The position numbers and the translations under genes were made by a program. This document shows, piece by piece, positions 1-10,049 of a DNA stretch of 57,069 nucleotides (positions are counted from its first letter, which is position 1; each line of letters begins with the position of its first letter). Origin of the DNA: Bacillus sp. AFS073361 (lineage in GTDB: Bacteria > Bacillota > Bacilli > Bacillales > Cytobacillaceae); contig NZ_NUZU01000011.1 of the NCBI RefSeq assembly GCF_002567005.1, positions 19,541-76,609 of the forward strand. Reading direction: 5' to 3'. The notes beneath the pieces were generated by a model. The model did no database searches. It had not been told where the DNA came from and saw only the letters and a list, made by a program, of their open reading frames with translations.

Positions 1-34
1 GTAAGGCTTTTTGCTCTTCTTTAATTCCGTAGCA

Positions 35-256
35 TCAGCCAAGTTCTTGACGGCGTTTTTGTCTATTTCTCTGCAATTCTCCCTGTTTCCACGTATATTT
101 TTGCATATACAACTTTAAAACATCATTAATTGTCTTTCCGCTTTTTTCTACTGCTTCCAAAAATCTGTCTCTAATATGTGGTGGAACGTCGATACTTACT
201 TGAACCGTTTCGGTCAAATTCTTCTCCTTTAGTTCCTCTTTTCTTAGCTGCTGCAT
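35..256 (-). CDS. small ribbon-helix-helix-like protein (hypothetical)
   Basis: A 73-residue protein. Residues about 17-50 begin with a short beta-like segment (VQVSIDVP) followed by two predicted helices, the pattern of ribbon-helix-helix DNA-binding proteins such as plasmid copy-control or antitoxin proteins. The C-terminus is very basic. The start is supported by GGGAGG about 8 bases upstream. No toxin gene is visible beside it, although the window begins just beyond its 3' end, so a partner could lie outside. The fold is inferred from pattern only; function is unknown. Confidence 0.55.
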   Translation of the reverse strand: MQQLRKEELKEKNLTETVQVSIDVPPHIRDRFLEAVEKSGKTINDVLKLYMQKYTWKQGELQRNRQKRRQELG

Positions 257-553
257 TAATCATGCCTCCCCTGTGCAATTAAAAAAAAAAGAATAGTTTA
301 AAAACAAAAAAAATTATAAATATTTATGATAAAATAATTTTAACAAGTGGAAGCGGATACAATGAAATAATATTTTTCAACAAATTTCGACATTTTCTGT
401 CATGTAGGCTTTCTGTATCCGATTAATTAACTCTTTGAAACTAACAAACATTAAATGGCGATCTAATAATAAAGAAAAAGCTGCAGAATTCTACAGCTTT
501 TTTCAAAAAGTTTTTATATAGGGGAGTATCCCTGGTTTCGCTCTTGAATTGGT
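257..553. other. AT-rich intergenic region
   Basis: No gene is seen between the small ribbon-helix-helix ORF and mreBH. The stretch is strongly AT-rich and contains only the terminator hairpin listed at 476-503. Confidence 0.6.
476..503. terminator. terminator hairpin 3' of mreBH
   Basis: Arms AAAAGCTG and CAGCTTTT flank an inner AGAATTCT palindrome, with T-rich sequence on both outer sides. The hairpin could serve in either orientation; on the minus strand it would end the mreBH transcript. Confidence 0.6.
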
Positions 554-1561
554 TTATTTCATTGCGGCTTGCACTTTACTCATGTACTGCAGGGCCCTGC
601 CAGTACCCATTGCTACTGATTCTAGCGGGTTTGGGGCAAGCTGGACGGGAACGACGATCTCTTGGCTTAGCCATGCCTCCATTCCATTTAATAAAGCACC
701 ACCACCTGTCAGAATCACACCACGGTCGACAATGTCCCCGCTTAGTTCGGCTGGACAATCTTCTAGAGTTGCACGGATGGCTTCTAAAATATGCAAAAGT
801 GCTTCCTTGATAGCCACACGGATTTCATATGATGATAGTTTAATTGTTTTTGGCAGACCTGTTACAAGGTCACGACCGCGGATGTCCATGAAAATTTCCT
901 CGTGGTCAATGAGGGCATATCCAATTTCCATCTTGATGTTTTCCGCTGTTCTTTCGCCAATGAGGATATTATATTCTTTTCGAATATGTTGAATGATATC
1001 TTCATCCAGACGGTCTCCACCGATTTTAATTGAATGGCAGGCAACCACACCACCAAAGGAGATAATGGCAACTTCCGTATTACCGCCTCCAATATCAACC
1101 ACAACATTGGCAACAGGTTCATCAACTGGCATTCCTGCCCCGATTGCTGCTGCGACCGGTTCTTCGATTAAGCTGATTTTCTTTGCACCAGCTTGTCTTA
1201 CCGCATCTTGGATCGCTCTTCTCTCCACACTTGTAGAACCAGATGGGATACTAACGACAACATTTGGTTTCCGGACGGCAAATCCAATCTTTTTGGATGC
1301 CTTGCGCATGATATGTTTCAGTAATTCAGTCGTTACATCATAATCGGCGATTACCCCATCCTTCATCGGACGAATAGCCACGATTTTTTCAGGAGTTTTT
1401 CCAATCATTTCTTTAGCTTCCTGACCAACTGCTACTACATTTTTGGTGACCGTATCGATTGCTACCACCGCTGGTTCATTTATCGCAATTCCTTTATTTT
1501 TACTATACACAAGTATATTTGCAGTTCCTAAATCAATTCCAATATCAAAAGTTGATAACAT
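554..1561 (-). CDS. mreBH: rod-shape protein MreBH (MreB-family actin)
   Basis: Bacterial actin homologue of 335 residues, the exact length of B. subtilis MreBH. It forms membrane-associated filaments that position the lateral cell-wall machinery; in B. subtilis MreBH works with the hydrolase LytE. Visible motifs are phosphate-1 ([12 protein letters not shown], from residue 8), the connecting [11 protein letters not shown], phosphate-2 ([13 protein letters not shown]) and the adenosine motif ([11 protein letters not shown]). Phosphate-2 has Asn where most MreB proteins have Thr. It lies alone on the minus strand, starts at ATG with AAGGTGA upstream, and ends at the 476-503 terminator. Mbl and MreB are alternatives, but the length and the N-terminal wording favour MreBH. 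Confidence 0.88.
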   Translation of the reverse strand: MLSTFDIGIDLGTANILVYSKNKGIAINEPAVVAIDTVTKNVVAVGQEAKEMIGKTPEKIVAIRPMKDGVIADYDVTTELLKHIMRKASKKIGFAVRKPNVVVSIPSGSTSVERRAIQDAVRQAGAKKISLIEEPVAAAIGAGMPVDEPVANVVVDIGGGNTEVAIISFGGVVACHSIKIGGDRLDEDIIQHIRKEYNILIGERTAENIKMEIGYALIDHEEIFMDIRGRDLVTGLPKTIKLSSYEIRVAIKEALLHILEAIRATLEDCPAELSGDIVDRGVILTGGGALLNGMEAWLSQEIVVPVQLAPNPLESVAMGTGRALQYMSKVQAAMK

Positions 1562-1809
1562 CTTTTTTCACCTTATTCCATTATTTTTGGTTACTAGATA
1601 TGCTACGGGTAGTCTATCATAAAGTTGGGGGTAGTAAGCGGTTTGTAAATGAACCGTTATCCTTTTGTAAAGTTACAAGAAAATTATTCCTTTTTGGTAA
1701 TGAAAATGAAAAATTATGATTCATGTGGATTAGGAGCATAGAAAAGAACTTTTATGTATATAATAGTTTGATGTTCAACTGCTTTTTAAATTTATGTTAC
1801 GATAAAGGG

Positions 1810-1839
1810 GTGAAAGTGGAATCGAAAGCGTGCTTTCAC
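1810..1839. promoter_or_regulatory. inverted repeat upstream of miaA
   Basis: GTGAAAG and CTTTCAC are separated by 16 bases, 20 bp before the miaA start. The loop is too long and there is no T-run, so it is not a terminator. It may be an operator or an mRNA leader hairpin; no regulator is assigned. Confidence 0.3.
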
Positions 1840-1859
1840 TGAAAATGGGATAAGGCAGT

Positions 1860-2825
1860 GTGAAAATATTGGATTTAAAACAAAAGTTATTAGTAATCAT
1901 CGGACCAACTGCTGTCGGAAAAACAAAGTTAAGTATCGAAATGGCTAAACGCTATAATGGAGAGATTATCAGCGGGGACTCGATGCAGATCTATCGTGGC
2001 ATGGATATTGGTACAGCAAAAATTAAACCAGAAGAAATGGAAGGAATTCCACACCATCTAATTGATATTAAGGAGCCAACTGAAAATTTTTCGGTTGCCG
2101 AATTTCAACACCTTGTTCGGGCTAAGATTGATGAGATTGTCCAAAAAGGCAAGCTGCCTATCATTGCTGGTGGAACAGGGTTATATATACAGTCTGTCAT
2201 TTATGATTATCAATTTTCAGATGTGCCCGGTGATGAGACATATCGTCTTATGCTGGAGGAAAGAGTAAAGGAAATCGGAAATGAAGCTCTGTATAAAGAA
2301 TTAATGGAGGTGGATCCTGAAAGTGCTTCACAAATCCACCCGAATAATATAAGAAGAGTCATTCGTGCTCTTGAAATTTTCCATCTGACAGGGAAGACAA
2401 TGCAAGAGTTTCAAAGTACGCAGCAACCAGACCTTTTGTACGATACTGCGATTATTGGGTTAACAATGGAACGAGAGAAACTTTATGAGCGGATCAACTA
2501 CCGAGTGGATATCATGGTTGAGGAAGGGCTCATAGAAGAAGTAAAACGTCTATATCAACAGGGTTTACGTGATTGCCAATCCATCCAAGCGATAGGCTAC
2601 AAAGAGATTTTTACATACTTTGATGGTAAAATGTCGTTAGAAGAAGCAATAGCCAATTTAAAGCAAAATTCGAGAAGATACGCGAAAAGACAATTGACAT
2701 GGTTTCGGAACAAGATGGATGTTGTTTGGTTTGATATGACCGATGTGGAGAATATATCAAAAAAAATAAAGGAAATTTCACATTGTGTTGAAGGAAAGCT
2801 TAAAGTAAAATCGAATACATATTAG
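1860..2825 (+). CDS. miaA: tRNA dimethylallyltransferase MiaA
   Basis: Transfers a dimethylallyl group from DMAPP to N6 of A37 in tRNAs that read UNN codons, the first step to ms2i6A. The 321-residue protein opens with a P-loop ([13 protein letters not shown], from about residue 13), followed by [17 protein letters not shown], the substrate motif [11 protein letters not shown] and the tRNA-binding SIQAIGYKE region, all hallmarks of MiaA. The start is GTG with a weak AAGG Shine-Dalgarno. It is followed 26 bp later by hfq, the arrangement found throughout Bacillus, so the two are probably cotranscribed. Confidence 0.96.
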   Translation: MKILDLKQKLLVIIGPTAVGKTKLSIEMAKRYNGEIISGDSMQIYRGMDIGTAKIKPEEMEGIPHHLIDIKEPTENFSVAEFQHLVRAKIDEIVQKGKLPIIAGGTGLYIQSVIYDYQFSDVPGDETYRLMLEERVKEIGNEALYKELMEVDPESASQIHPNNIRRVIRALEIFHLTGKTMQEFQSTQQPDLLYDTAIIGLTMEREKLYERINYRVDIMVEEGLIEEVKRLYQQGLRDCQSIQAIGYKEIFTYFDGKMSLEEAIANLKQNSRRYAKRQLTWFRNKMDVVWFDMTDVENISKKIKEISHCVEGKLKVKSNTY

Positions 2826-2851
2826 TAGAGATAAAAGAGGAGGAAATACAA

Positions 2852-3082
2852 ATGAAAACAACAATTAATATTCAGGACCAATATTTAAACCAGTGCCGCA
2901 AAGATAACATACATGTGACCGTCTTTTTATTAAACGGATTCCAATTAAGAGGCCAAATTAAAGGCTTTGATAATTTTACAGTCCTTTTTGAATCAGAAGG
3001 AAAGCAGCAATTAGTATATAAGCATGCCATCTCAACCTTTGCACCGCAAAGAAACGTTCATCTTGAATTGGATAACCAATAA
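2852..3082 (+). CDS. hfq: RNA chaperone Hfq
   Basis: A 76-residue Sm-like protein that forms a hexameric ring and binds small RNAs and mRNAs. The Sm1 segment ([21 protein letters not shown]) and the Sm2 motif (YKHAISTF) are both present, and the protein has only a short C-terminal tail, as is usual in Firmicutes. A strong AGAGGAGG site lies upstream of ATG. A terminator follows directly, ending the miaA-hfq unit. Confidence 0.97.
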   Translation: MKTTINIQDQYLNQCRKDNIHVTVFLLNGFQLRGQIKGFDNFTVLFESEGKQQLVYKHAISTFAPQRNVHLELDNQ

Positions 3083-3088
3083 GTTTTT

Positions 3089-3118
3089 AAGAGCCCATCT
3101 TAAGGGCTTTTTTTTATT
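3089..3118 (+). terminator. Rho-independent terminator after hfq
   Basis: Short GC-rich stem (GAGCCC with GGGCTT, one G-U pair) followed by a long run of T. Confidence 0.75.
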
Positions 3119-3285
3119 TTTGTGAAAACTTTTTTAATGAAATTCAACGTGTATGAATACATATTAGTTGAAGGACTATGCATTTCTCCTAAGTATATTT
3201 GAGGTCGGAATTTAGAGGATAAATTCTGAGTGGCCATAAAAAAGCATCCTTTGTAATCTGTTGGCGAAAATGAGAGGTGAAAGCT

Positions 3286-4233
3286 TTGGACCAACCCATT
3301 CGAATGAAAAGTAACGGCCAAATAAGTGTTGTCCTCAACTCACAAAAGGGAAAAACCATTTCAAAAGAGTTACCTGAATTTCAAGTGGTTCCGAAGGATA
3401 TTCCGCCTGAACACACGGCTCTTAAAGAAATTGAAGACGAGCTTGGGGCATTGGTTGGGATGGAAGAAATGAAAATGATGATTAAGGAAATTTATGCTTG
3501 GATTTATGTAAATAAAAAACGTGAAGAAATGGGTTTGAAAGCAAGAAAACAAGCCCTTCATATGATGTTTAAAGGAAATCCAGGTACAGGAAAAACGACA
3601 GTAGCAAGACTAATTGGCAAGCTTTTTCAAAAAATGAGTGTATTAACAAAAGGTCATTTAATTGAGGCTGAGCGTGCTGACCTCGTCGGCGAGTATATTG
3701 GCCACACCGCACAAAAGACTAGAGATTTAATCAAGAAGGCCCAAGGGGGAATCTTGTTTATTGATGAGGCGTACTCATTGGGCCGAGGTGGTGAAAAGGA
3801 TTTTGGCAAAGAGGCTATTGATACCCTAGTAAAGCATATGGAGGATAAACAGCATGAATTTATTCTGATTCTTGCCGGATATTCTCGGGAAATGGATCAT
3901 TTCTTAACGCTTAATCCTGGGCTGCATTCGCGCTTTCCGTTAGTGGTAGATTTTCCTGATTATAATATCGATCAATTAATGGAGATTTCAGGTAGAATGC
4001 TAATTGAAAGAGAATACGCATTCAGTCGTGAAGCGGAAAAAAAGCTTAAAGAACATTTAATATGGGTGAAAGCAGTATTAAGCCCAAATAGTTTTTCAAA
4101 CGGTAGGTATGTTCGAAATATTATTGAAAAATCAATCCGTGCTCAGGCGATGAGGCTGCTTATGTTAAATAGCTATGACCGTCATGAATTAATGACACTT
4201 AGAAGTAATGATCTTGTGTTTGAAGAAGATTAA
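3286..4233 (+). CDS. spoVK: stage V sporulation protein K (AAA+ ATPase)
   Basis: Mother-cell AAA+ ATPase needed for spore maturation, of the CbxX/CfxQ type. Walker A (FKGNPGTGKTTVARL), Walker B (GGILFIDEAYSL) and the arginine-containing NPGLHSRFP segment are all visible, as is the conserved LVGEYIGHTAQKTRDLIKKA. A TTG start at 3286 is chosen because AGAGGTG lies 6 bases upstream; an in-frame GTG at 3277 overlaps that ribosome site and has none of its own. The gene is monocistronic, between hfq and a convergent membrane protein, as in related bacilli. Expression under a mother-cell sigma factor is expected from the family but was not read from the sequence. Confidence 0.93.
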   Translation: MDQPIRMKSNGQISVVLNSQKGKTISKELPEFQVVPKDIPPEHTALKEIEDELGALVGMEEMKMMIKEIYAWIYVNKKREEMGLKARKQALHMMFKGNPGTGKTTVARLIGKLFQKMSVLTKGHLIEAERADLVGEYIGHTAQKTRDLIKKAQGGILFIDEAYSLGRGGEKDFGKEAIDTLVKHMEDKQHEFILILAGYSREMDHFLTLNPGLHSRFPLVVDFPDYNIDQLMEISGRMLIEREYAFSREAEKKLKEHLIWVKAVLSPNSFSNGRYVRNIIEKSIRAQAMRLLMLNSYDRHELMTLRSNDLVFEED

Positions 4234-4241
4234 CCATAAAA

Positions 4242-4271
4242 AAACGACAGATTCTTGATAATCTGTCGTTT
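4242..4271. terminator. bidirectional terminator between convergent genes
   Basis: Perfect arms AAACGACAGATT and AATCTGTCGTTT with a six-base loop. It sits between spoVK and the convergent TRIC-type gene and has A-rich and T-rich flanks, so it can end both transcripts. Confidence 0.85.
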
Positions 4272-4288
4272 CTATTTGGAAAAGAATC

Positions 4289-4894
4289 TTAATTTGCTTC
4301 GAGCTTACGAATGGGCAATTTCCAATTAAAGGTATAAGAAAGTACTCGTAACACAGTTACAATAACAAATAAGGAATATAACTCCAATGGCTGTTCAGCA
4401 ATACCCAGCCCGAGAAATAAGCCTGTCAAAATAGCCCAGAGCGCATAAATTTCTGCTCTTAGTACAATAGGCTTTCTTCCGGCTAATAAATCACGAATGA
4501 TTCCGCCGCCAATTCCAGTTAAGACCGAGGCAACGATTACAGCACTAAGAGGGAGGTCCATTTTTACGGCGTAAATGCCACCTTGAATGGCAAAAGCAGA
4601 GAGGCCGATCGCATCAAATAAGTTCCCCCATTTTTGCCAGTGTTTGAGAAGATTGCTTGGAAATAAAAACACAGCAGTAATTGATAACAAGGCAATTTGA
4701 AAAAATAATCCTTGGTCCCAAAGTGCAGATACCGGTACGCCAATTAATAAATTTCGAATTGCTCCGCCTCCGAAAGCAGTAACGATTCCTAAAATATAAA
4801 CCCCGAAAATATCATATTCTTCCTCCATCGCCACAATTGCTCCACTGACAGCGAAGGCTATGGTTCCAATCATACTTAAAACATCCCATGTCAT
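4289..4894 (-). CDS. yvgT: TRIC-family (UPF0126) membrane protein, YvgT-like
   Basis: A 201-residue integral membrane protein with about seven hydrophobic segments. It is built from two homologous halves, each with the diagnostic GGG-x-IR motif (FGGGAIRNLLIG near residue 41 and IGGGIIRDLLAG near 130). Members of this family form trimeric cation channels, and the bacterial ones conduct potassium in structural studies; the physiological role in Bacillus is unclear. It is transcribed alone, convergent to spoVK. Assignment as the counterpart of B. subtilis YvgT rests on family resemblance, not gene order. Confidence 0.8.
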   Translation of the reverse strand: MTWDVLSMIGTIAFAVSGAIVAMEEEYDIFGVYILGIVTAFGGGAIRNLLIGVPVSALWDQGLFFQIALLSITAVFLFPSNLLKHWQKWGNLFDAIGLSAFAIQGGIYAVKMDLPLSAVIVASVLTGIGGGIIRDLLAGRKPIVLRAEIYALWAILTGLFLGLGIAEQPLELYSLFVIVTVLRVLSYTFNWKLPIRKLEAN

Positions 4895-5086
4895 TTTTGC
4901 TATCCCCTTGATGTCTATTTTATTTTTACACTATTAATATAGTAAATATGTAACGGGTTTCAAACATTAAAATTTTATCATGTTGTAGAAAAAAAACAAT
5001 AAGTTTTTTGGGAATTGGAGAAAATAGAGATTATATATATTTTTTGTTATGATGAAAGCTAGATGTTTAGAAAGGAAGGATGCCTT

Positions 5087-6349
5087 TTGGAGCAGAAAGA
5101 AACGAAAGAGAAAGTAATCCTGGTTGGCTGCCAAACCAGCGGGGACGATGACTTACGTTTTCACTATTCAATGGAGGAGTTAGAGGCATTAACTGAAACC
5201 GCTCAGGGGGAAGTGTTGGTATCTGTGGTTCAAAAACGAGAGCGCCGTCATCCAGCGACATACATAGGTAAAGGGAAAGTCGAAGAACTAAATGCACTCG
5301 TAGAAGAACTTGAGCCTGATATCGTCATTTTTAATGATGAACTCTCGCCAAGTCAAAAGAGAAATCTTGCTACAGAATTAAATGCCCGGGTGATTGACCG
5401 CACCCAGCTGATCTTAGATATCTTTGCACAGCGAGCGAGGTCCAAAGAAGGGAAACTGCAAGTGGAACTTGCTCAATTGCAATACATACTACCGCGGCTT
5501 GCCGGTCAGGGGACCGCTTTATCTCGTCTTGGTGCCGGAATTGGGACTAGAGGACCTGGTGAAACGAAATTAGAATCGGACCGTCGTCACATCCGGCGAA
5601 GAATCGATGATATCAAAAGTCAGCTTTCTGTCATCGTTCAGCACAGGGATCGATACCGAGAAAGAAGGAAGAAAAATAAAGCCTTTCAAGTGGCGATTGT
5701 TGGATATACCAATGCTGGTAAATCAACCTTGTTTAACCGTTTATCCGAAGCCGAGTCTTATGAGGAAAATCAATTGTTTGCCACCCTTGATCCAATGACA
5801 CGAAAATTGATCCTGCCCAGTGGTTTCTTTGCTTTGATTACGGATACAGTTGGCTTCATTCAAGATTTACCGACAACGCTGATTGCTGCCTTCCGGTCCA
5901 CCCTCGAGGAAGTAAAGGAGGCGGATCTGCTGCTTCATGTAGTGGATATGTCCAACCCGGATTATTTCCATCATGAGAAAACGGTAAAAAGACTGCTAGA
6001 TGACTTAGAAGTGAAAGATATCCCGCAAATAACGGTATATAATAAGAGGGATATTCAGCATGCCGATTTTGTCCCAACTGCGGATACACCAACAGCATTT
6101 ATCAGTGCTTTTGACGAGAATGACCGCCATTCTTTAAAAGAAAAAATAGAGCAAATTGTGATGGAATTGATGGTTCCTTATGAGGTAGCCGTTCCTTCTA
6201 CGGAGGGAAAACTGCTTTCTCAATTAAAAAATGAGACCATCTTAAGAGGACTTTCTTTTGATGAAGATAGTCAGTTATATCACTGTAAGGGATTTTCGCT
6301 ACAAGATCATCAAATTACAGGCCAATTACAGAATTATAAAAGTAGATAG
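5087..6349 (+). CDS. hflX: ribosome-associated GTPase HflX
   Basis: GTPase that binds and splits stalled 70S ribosomes. The N-terminal HflX domain contains [12 protein letters not shown] and the glycine-rich [15 protein letters not shown] linker (around residues 150-165). The G domain follows with G1 ([12 protein letters not shown]), G3 (DTVGF) and G4 (NKRD). A TTG start at 5087 is preferred because GGAAGGA is 8 bases upstream; the upstream in-frame ATG at 5063 lacks a site. It is followed 11 bp later by ynbB, the order seen in B. subtilis (ynbA-ynbB). Confidence 0.94.
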   Translation: MEQKETKEKVILVGCQTSGDDDLRFHYSMEELEALTETAQGEVLVSVVQKRERRHPATYIGKGKVEELNALVEELEPDIVIFNDELSPSQKRNLATELNARVIDRTQLILDIFAQRARSKEGKLQVELAQLQYILPRLAGQGTALSRLGAGIGTRGPGETKLESDRRHIRRRIDDIKSQLSVIVQHRDRYRERRKKNKAFQVAIVGYTNAGKSTLFNRLSEAESYEENQLFATLDPMTRKLILPSGFFALITDTVGFIQDLPTTLIAAFRSTLEEVKEADLLLHVVDMSNPDYFHHEKTVKRLLDDLEVKDIPQITVYNKRDIQHADFVPTADTPTAFISAFDENDRHSLKEKIEQIVMELMVPYEVAVPSTEGKLLSQLKNETILRGLSFDEDSQLYHCKGFSLQDHQITGQLQNYKSR

Positions 6350-6360
6350 GAGATTCATGC

Positions 6361-7632
6361 ATGTTTCAACAGTTAAAAAATGGGGAAAAACTCCAGCCAA
6401 TCGTTAGGGAAGTCGAACAACAAATTGCTGGGGTACATAAGGAAATTGATGAAAGAATCGAAACCAATCAATTTAGGGTTTTACAGAGTTTTCAAAAACA
6501 TCGGGTCAGTGACTCTCATTTTATCCCGTCAACTGGATACGGCTACGATGACATAGGAAGAGATACGTTGGAAAATGTCTATGCAGATGTCCTTGGCGGT
6601 GAAGCAGGACTGGTTCGCTCGCAAATCATTTCTGGTACCCATGCCATTTCCATTGCATTATTTGGTGTTCTTCGCCCTGGGGATGAACTCCTTTATATTA
6701 CAGGCAAACCGTATGATACCTTGGAAGAAATCGTCGGTCTTCGTGGAAATGGGGTTGGTTCTTTAAAAGAATTTGGCATTTCTTATGATAGTGTTGCCCT
6801 GACAAATGAAGGGCGAATTAACTGGGATCAAGTATCTGAAAAAATAAAACCGAATACGAAGATGATTGGGATTCAACGTTCCAAGGGCTATGACCCAAGA
6901 CCTTCTTTTACAGTAGCTGAAATTGGCGAAATGATTAAGTATGTAAAAGAAATTAAGCCAGATGTCGTTGTATTTGTGGATAACTGCTACGGAGAATTTG
7001 TAGAAGAACTGGAGCCCTGTCATGTCGGTGCGGAATTAATGGCTGGCTCGCTGATTAAAAATCCTGGCGGCGGAATCGTGAAGACTGGCGGATATATCGT
7101 TGGGAAAAAAAAGTGGGTAGAAGCTTGTTCATATCGGATGACTTCACCTGGGATTGGAGCTGAAGCTGGTGCATCCCTCTATAGTCTTCAAGAAATGTAT
7201 CAAGGCTTTTTCCTAGCTCCTCATGTGGTGGGCCAGGCCTTAAAAGGTGCTGTGTTCTCGGCGGCAATGCTGGAGAAATTAGGTATGAATTCCTCGCCAA
7301 AATGGAATGCTAACAGGACTGACTTAATTCAATCTGTACAGTTTGATGACCCTGATAAAATGATTGCTTTTTGTCAGGCCATTCAATTTGCGTCGCCCAT
7401 TAATTCATACGTGACTCCCCATGCGAGCTATATGCCAGGGTACGAGGACGACGTGATTATGGCTGCAGGTACCTTTATCCAGGGAGCAAGTATTGAACTC
7501 ACCGCAGACGGGCCGATTAGACCGCCATATGTTGCCTATGTACAAGGTGGTTTAACATATGCCCATGTAAAAATGGCTGTTTGCCTCGCGATTGATCATT
7601 TAACTGAAAAAGGATTAATAGACCTTATTTAG
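6361..7632 (+). CDS. ynbB: YnbB, PLP-dependent methionine gamma-lyase-like protein
   Basis: A 423-residue fold-type-I pyridoxal-phosphate enzyme of the family annotated as aluminium resistance / methionine gamma-lyase-like. It has the cofactor-phosphate motif ISGTHAIS (near residue 91), the ring-binding FVDNCYGEF, and the Schiff-base lysine in GSLIKNPGGGI. The substrate in Bacillus is not established. The start is ATG with AGGAG upstream. It lies in an apparent hflX-ynbB operon directly before the glnRA promoter. Confidence 0.88.
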   Translation: MFQQLKNGEKLQPIVREVEQQIAGVHKEIDERIETNQFRVLQSFQKHRVSDSHFIPSTGYGYDDIGRDTLENVYADVLGGEAGLVRSQIISGTHAISIALFGVLRPGDELLYITGKPYDTLEEIVGLRGNGVGSLKEFGISYDSVALTNEGRINWDQVSEKIKPNTKMIGIQRSKGYDPRPSFTVAEIGEMIKYVKEIKPDVVVFVDNCYGEFVEELEPCHVGAELMAGSLIKNPGGGIVKTGGYIVGKKKWVEACSYRMTSPGIGAEAGASLYSLQEMYQGFFLAPHVVGQALKGAVFSAAMLEKLGMNSSPKWNANRTDLIQSVQFDDPDKMIAFCQAIQFASPINSYVTPHASYMPGYEDDVIMAAGTFIQGASIELTADGPIRPPYVAYVQGGLTYAHVKMAVCLAIDHLTEKGLIDLI

Positions 7633-7671
7633 TGCATTTATTGGTTTGTACAATTCTTTAAGAAAATTCCA

Positions 7672-7688
7672 TGTAAGAATATCTAACA
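7672..7688. promoter_or_regulatory. GlnR/TnrA operator, distal site
   Basis: TGTAAGAATATCTAACA matches the consensus TGTNA-N7-TNACA at every fixed position. It lies immediately upstream of the glnRA -35 element, as in the autoregulated B. subtilis glnRA operon. Confidence 0.88.
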
Positions 7689-7693
7689 TATCA

Positions 7694-7722
7694 TTGACAA
7701 CTTTTCTAACACGAAATATAAT
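7694..7722 (+). promoter_or_regulatory. sigma-A promoter of glnRA with overlapping GlnR site
   Basis: TTGACA (7694-7699), a 17-bp spacer and TATAAT (7717-7722) form a perfect-consensus promoter. A second, weaker GlnR half-palindrome (TGACAACTTTTCTAACA, 7695-7711) overlaps the -35 and spacer, so bound GlnR would block RNA polymerase when nitrogen is plentiful. Confidence 0.88.
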
Positions 7723-7758
7723 AGCATTATAAACAAACCCGAAGGGAGGAGTAATTAG

Positions 7759-8163
7759 GTGAGTGGAAAGGAAATTCGCCGTTCCATGCCGCTGTTCCCA
7801 ATTGGAACGGTCATGCAGTTAACGGAACTTACAGCCAGGCAAATTCGCTACTACGAAGAACACCAATTGATTTCTCCAGCTCGAACCGAAGGGAATAGAC
7901 GTCTATATTGCTTAAATGATATTGATAGGCTTCTAGAAATTAAGGATTTGATTGATCAAGGTGTGAACATGGCAGGTATTAAACAATTATTCCTAGTAAA
8001 AGAGCAACAACAATCTAACATAATCGAACAACAAGCAGAGAAGGCTAAACGCGAATTAACGGATGACCAACTTAGAAAACTACTGCGCAACGAAATGATG
8101 CATTCTGGCCGAAACAACCGATCATCATTACGTCAAGGAGATATGTCAAGATTCTTCCATTAA
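7759..8163 (+). CDS. glnR: nitrogen-control repressor GlnR (MerR family)
   Basis: MerR-type repressor of 134 residues that shuts off glnRA and other nitrogen genes when feedback-inhibited glutamine synthetase binds its C-terminal tail. The winged helix-turn-helix ([20 protein letters not shown]) begins at about residue 19 and includes the RYYE signature; the basic C-terminal tail ends RFFH, like B. subtilis GlnR. The GTG start has GAAGGGAGGA 8 bases upstream. It forms an operon with glnA and carries its own operators upstream. Confidence 0.95.
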   Translation: MSGKEIRRSMPLFPIGTVMQLTELTARQIRYYEEHQLISPARTEGNRRLYCLNDIDRLLEIKDLIDQGVNMAGIKQLFLVKEQQQSNIIEQQAEKAKRELTDDQLRKLLRNEMMHSGRNNRSSLRQGDMSRFFH

Positions 8164-8200
8164 ATTGGCAGCATCTTTTCAAAAAATAGGGGGTAAGAAA

Positions 8201-9535
8201 ATGGCAAAGTATTCAAGAGAAGATATTAAAAGATTAGCTGTTGAGGAAAACGTAAAATTTATTCGTTTACAATTCACAGACATCCTTGGAACTATTAAAA
8301 ACGTGGAAATTCCAATTTCTCAATTAGAAAAAGCACTTGATAACAAAATGATGTTTGACGGATCATCAATCGAAGGTTTTGTACGAATTGAAGAGTCTGA
8401 TATGCTGCTTTATCCTGACCTTAATACATGGGTGGTATTCCCATGGACAGCAGAAAAGGGGAAAGTTGCCCGCTTAATTTGTGATATTTATACTCCAGAA
8501 GGAAAACCATTTGAAGGGGATCCTCGAAATAACTTAAGAAGAGTATTAAAAGAAATGGAAGAGTTAGGATTTACAAACTTTAACTTAGGACCTGAGCCGG
8601 AATTCTTCTTATTTAAATTAGATGAAAAAGGCGAGCCAAGTTTAGAGTTAAATGACCAAGGTGGTTATTTTGATTTAGCACCAACAGATTTAGGTGAAAA
8701 CTGCCGTCGTGATATCGTTCTTGAATTAGAAGAGATGGGCTTTGAAATTGAAGCTTCTCACCACGAAGTAGCACCAGGTCAGCACGAAATTGATTTTAAA
8801 TATGCTGATGCATTAACAGCATGTGACCAAATCCAAACGTTTAAATTAGTTGTTAAAACCATCGCTCGTAAACATGGCTTGCACGCAACATTCATGCCAA
8901 AACCTTTATACGGAGTTAATGGATCTGGAATGCACATGAACCTTTCATTATTTAAAAATGGAGAAAATGCATTCTATCAACCAAGCGGCGACTTAGAAAT
9001 GAGCGATACAGCTCGTCAATTTATCGCCGGAATTCTAAAGCACGCTCCAGCCTTTACTGCGGTTACCAACCCAACAGTAAACTCTTATAAGCGTCTTGTT
9101 CCTGGCTATGAAGCGCCATGCTATGTAGCTTGGTCAGCTAGAAACCGTTCACCATTAATTCGTATTCCTGCTTCACGTGGATTAAGTACTCGTGTGGAAG
9201 TAAGAAGCGTTGATCCATCTGCTAATCCATACCTTGCAATGGCTGTTCTTCTAAAAGCTGGTTTAGACGGAATTAAAAACCAATTAACTCCTCCAGCACC
9301 AGTTGATAGAAACATCTATGTAATGAGCAAAGAAGAAAGAATCGAAGAAGGCATCATCGATCTTCCTGCTACATTAGCTCAAGCATTAGATCAATTAAAA
9401 GCTGATGAAGTAATCGTGGCTGGTCTAGGCGAGCACATTATGGAACACTTTGTTGAGGCAAAAGAAATCGAGTGGGATATGTTCCGTACAGTCGTTCACC
9501 AATGGGAACGCGATCAATATATGAGCATGTATTAA
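8201..9535 (+). CDS. glnA: glutamine synthetase, type I
   Basis: Makes glutamine from glutamate, ammonia and ATP, and is also the signal-transducing partner of GlnR and TnrA. It has 444 residues, the same length as B. subtilis GlnA. Visible motifs are [18 protein letters not shown] (metal ligands), [15 protein letters not shown] (ATP/glutamate), the flap [13 protein letters not shown] and [10 protein letters not shown]. There is no adenylylation-type tyrosine loop, consistent with the type I-alpha form controlled by feedback. The ATG at 8201 has GGGGGT upstream; an extension to 8165 lacks support. Confidence 0.97.
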   Translation: MAKYSREDIKRLAVEENVKFIRLQFTDILGTIKNVEIPISQLEKALDNKMMFDGSSIEGFVRIEESDMLLYPDLNTWVVFPWTAEKGKVARLICDIYTPEGKPFEGDPRNNLRRVLKEMEELGFTNFNLGPEPEFFLFKLDEKGEPSLELNDQGGYFDLAPTDLGENCRRDIVLELEEMGFEIEASHHEVAPGQHEIDFKYADALTACDQIQTFKLVVKTIARKHGLHATFMPKPLYGVNGSGMHMNLSLFKNGENAFYQPSGDLEMSDTARQFIAGILKHAPAFTAVTNPTVNSYKRLVPGYEAPCYVAWSARNRSPLIRIPASRGLSTRVEVRSVDPSANPYLAMAVLLKAGLDGIKNQLTPPAPVDRNIYVMSKEERIEEGIIDLPATLAQALDQLKADEVIVAGLGEHIMEHFVEAKEIEWDMFRTVVHQWERDQYMSMY

Positions 9536-9543
9536 TATCAGTA

Positions 9544-9577
9544 AACCCTGTCGCTTGAAGTGACAGGGTTTTTTTGT
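9544..9577 (+). terminator. Rho-independent terminator after glnA
   Basis: Arms AACCCTGTC and GACAGGGTT followed by seven T residues, 10 bp past the glnA stop. Confidence 0.93.
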
Positions 9578-9633
9578 TGGTTTGTGGGGAACTAGAAGAG
9601 GGGATTTGCCGAGAAGACAAAAAAGAGGCAGAA

Positions 9634-9901
9634 CGGTAAATGAAAGAGGTCTGGATTTACTGAGATGAGGAAAAAGCAGACCAGCGGTAAATGAAAGAGG
9701 GCTGCATTTACCGGTAGGAGGAAAAAAGCAAGCTAGCGGTAAATGAAAGAGGTCTGGATTTACTGGAAAGAGGAAAAAAGCAGGCTAACGGTAAATGAAA
9801 GAGGACTGGATTTACTGGTAGGAGAAAAAAAGCAGGCTAGCGGTAAATGAAAGAGGACTGCATTTACCTGTAGGAGGAAAAAAGAGCCCCAACGGTAAAT
9901 T
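9634..9901. repeat. 52-bp tandem repeat array with hairpin units
   Basis: The word CGGTAAATGAAAGAGG starts at 9634, 9685, 9737, 9789 and 9841, with a sixth partial copy (CGGTAAAT) at 9893. The period is 51, 52, 52, 52 and 52 bp, and a degenerate unit may precede from about 9590. Inside each unit GGTAAATG can pair with a downstream CATTTACC-like arm (perfect in the units at 9685 and 9841). Units are contiguous with no unique spacers, so this is not CRISPR. No convincing gene lies in or across it. A small minus-strand reading frame that overlaps its right end is repetitive and has no ribosome site. Confidence 0.9.
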
Positions 9902-10049
9902 ACATTTAATCTGTACATCAAACTACAGTAGTCAATCCCCACACATGCTAAAATAATTTCCTTATTTCTTGAAAAATTCACAATTATCTTCCTTCTGCTA
10001 CTCATATATATTATATGATTAACTTGAAAACATTTGGGAGGTGCTCTAA

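Noticed and set aside
9634..9901. Possible CRISPR array
   Set aside because: The 52-bp units are contiguous and near-identical along their full length, with no unique spacers and no cas genes in the window.
9760..10005. Minus-strand 81-codon frame beside the 52-bp repeats
   Set aside because: Its C-terminal half is read from the repeat array, it has low-complexity composition, and no ribosome site is present.
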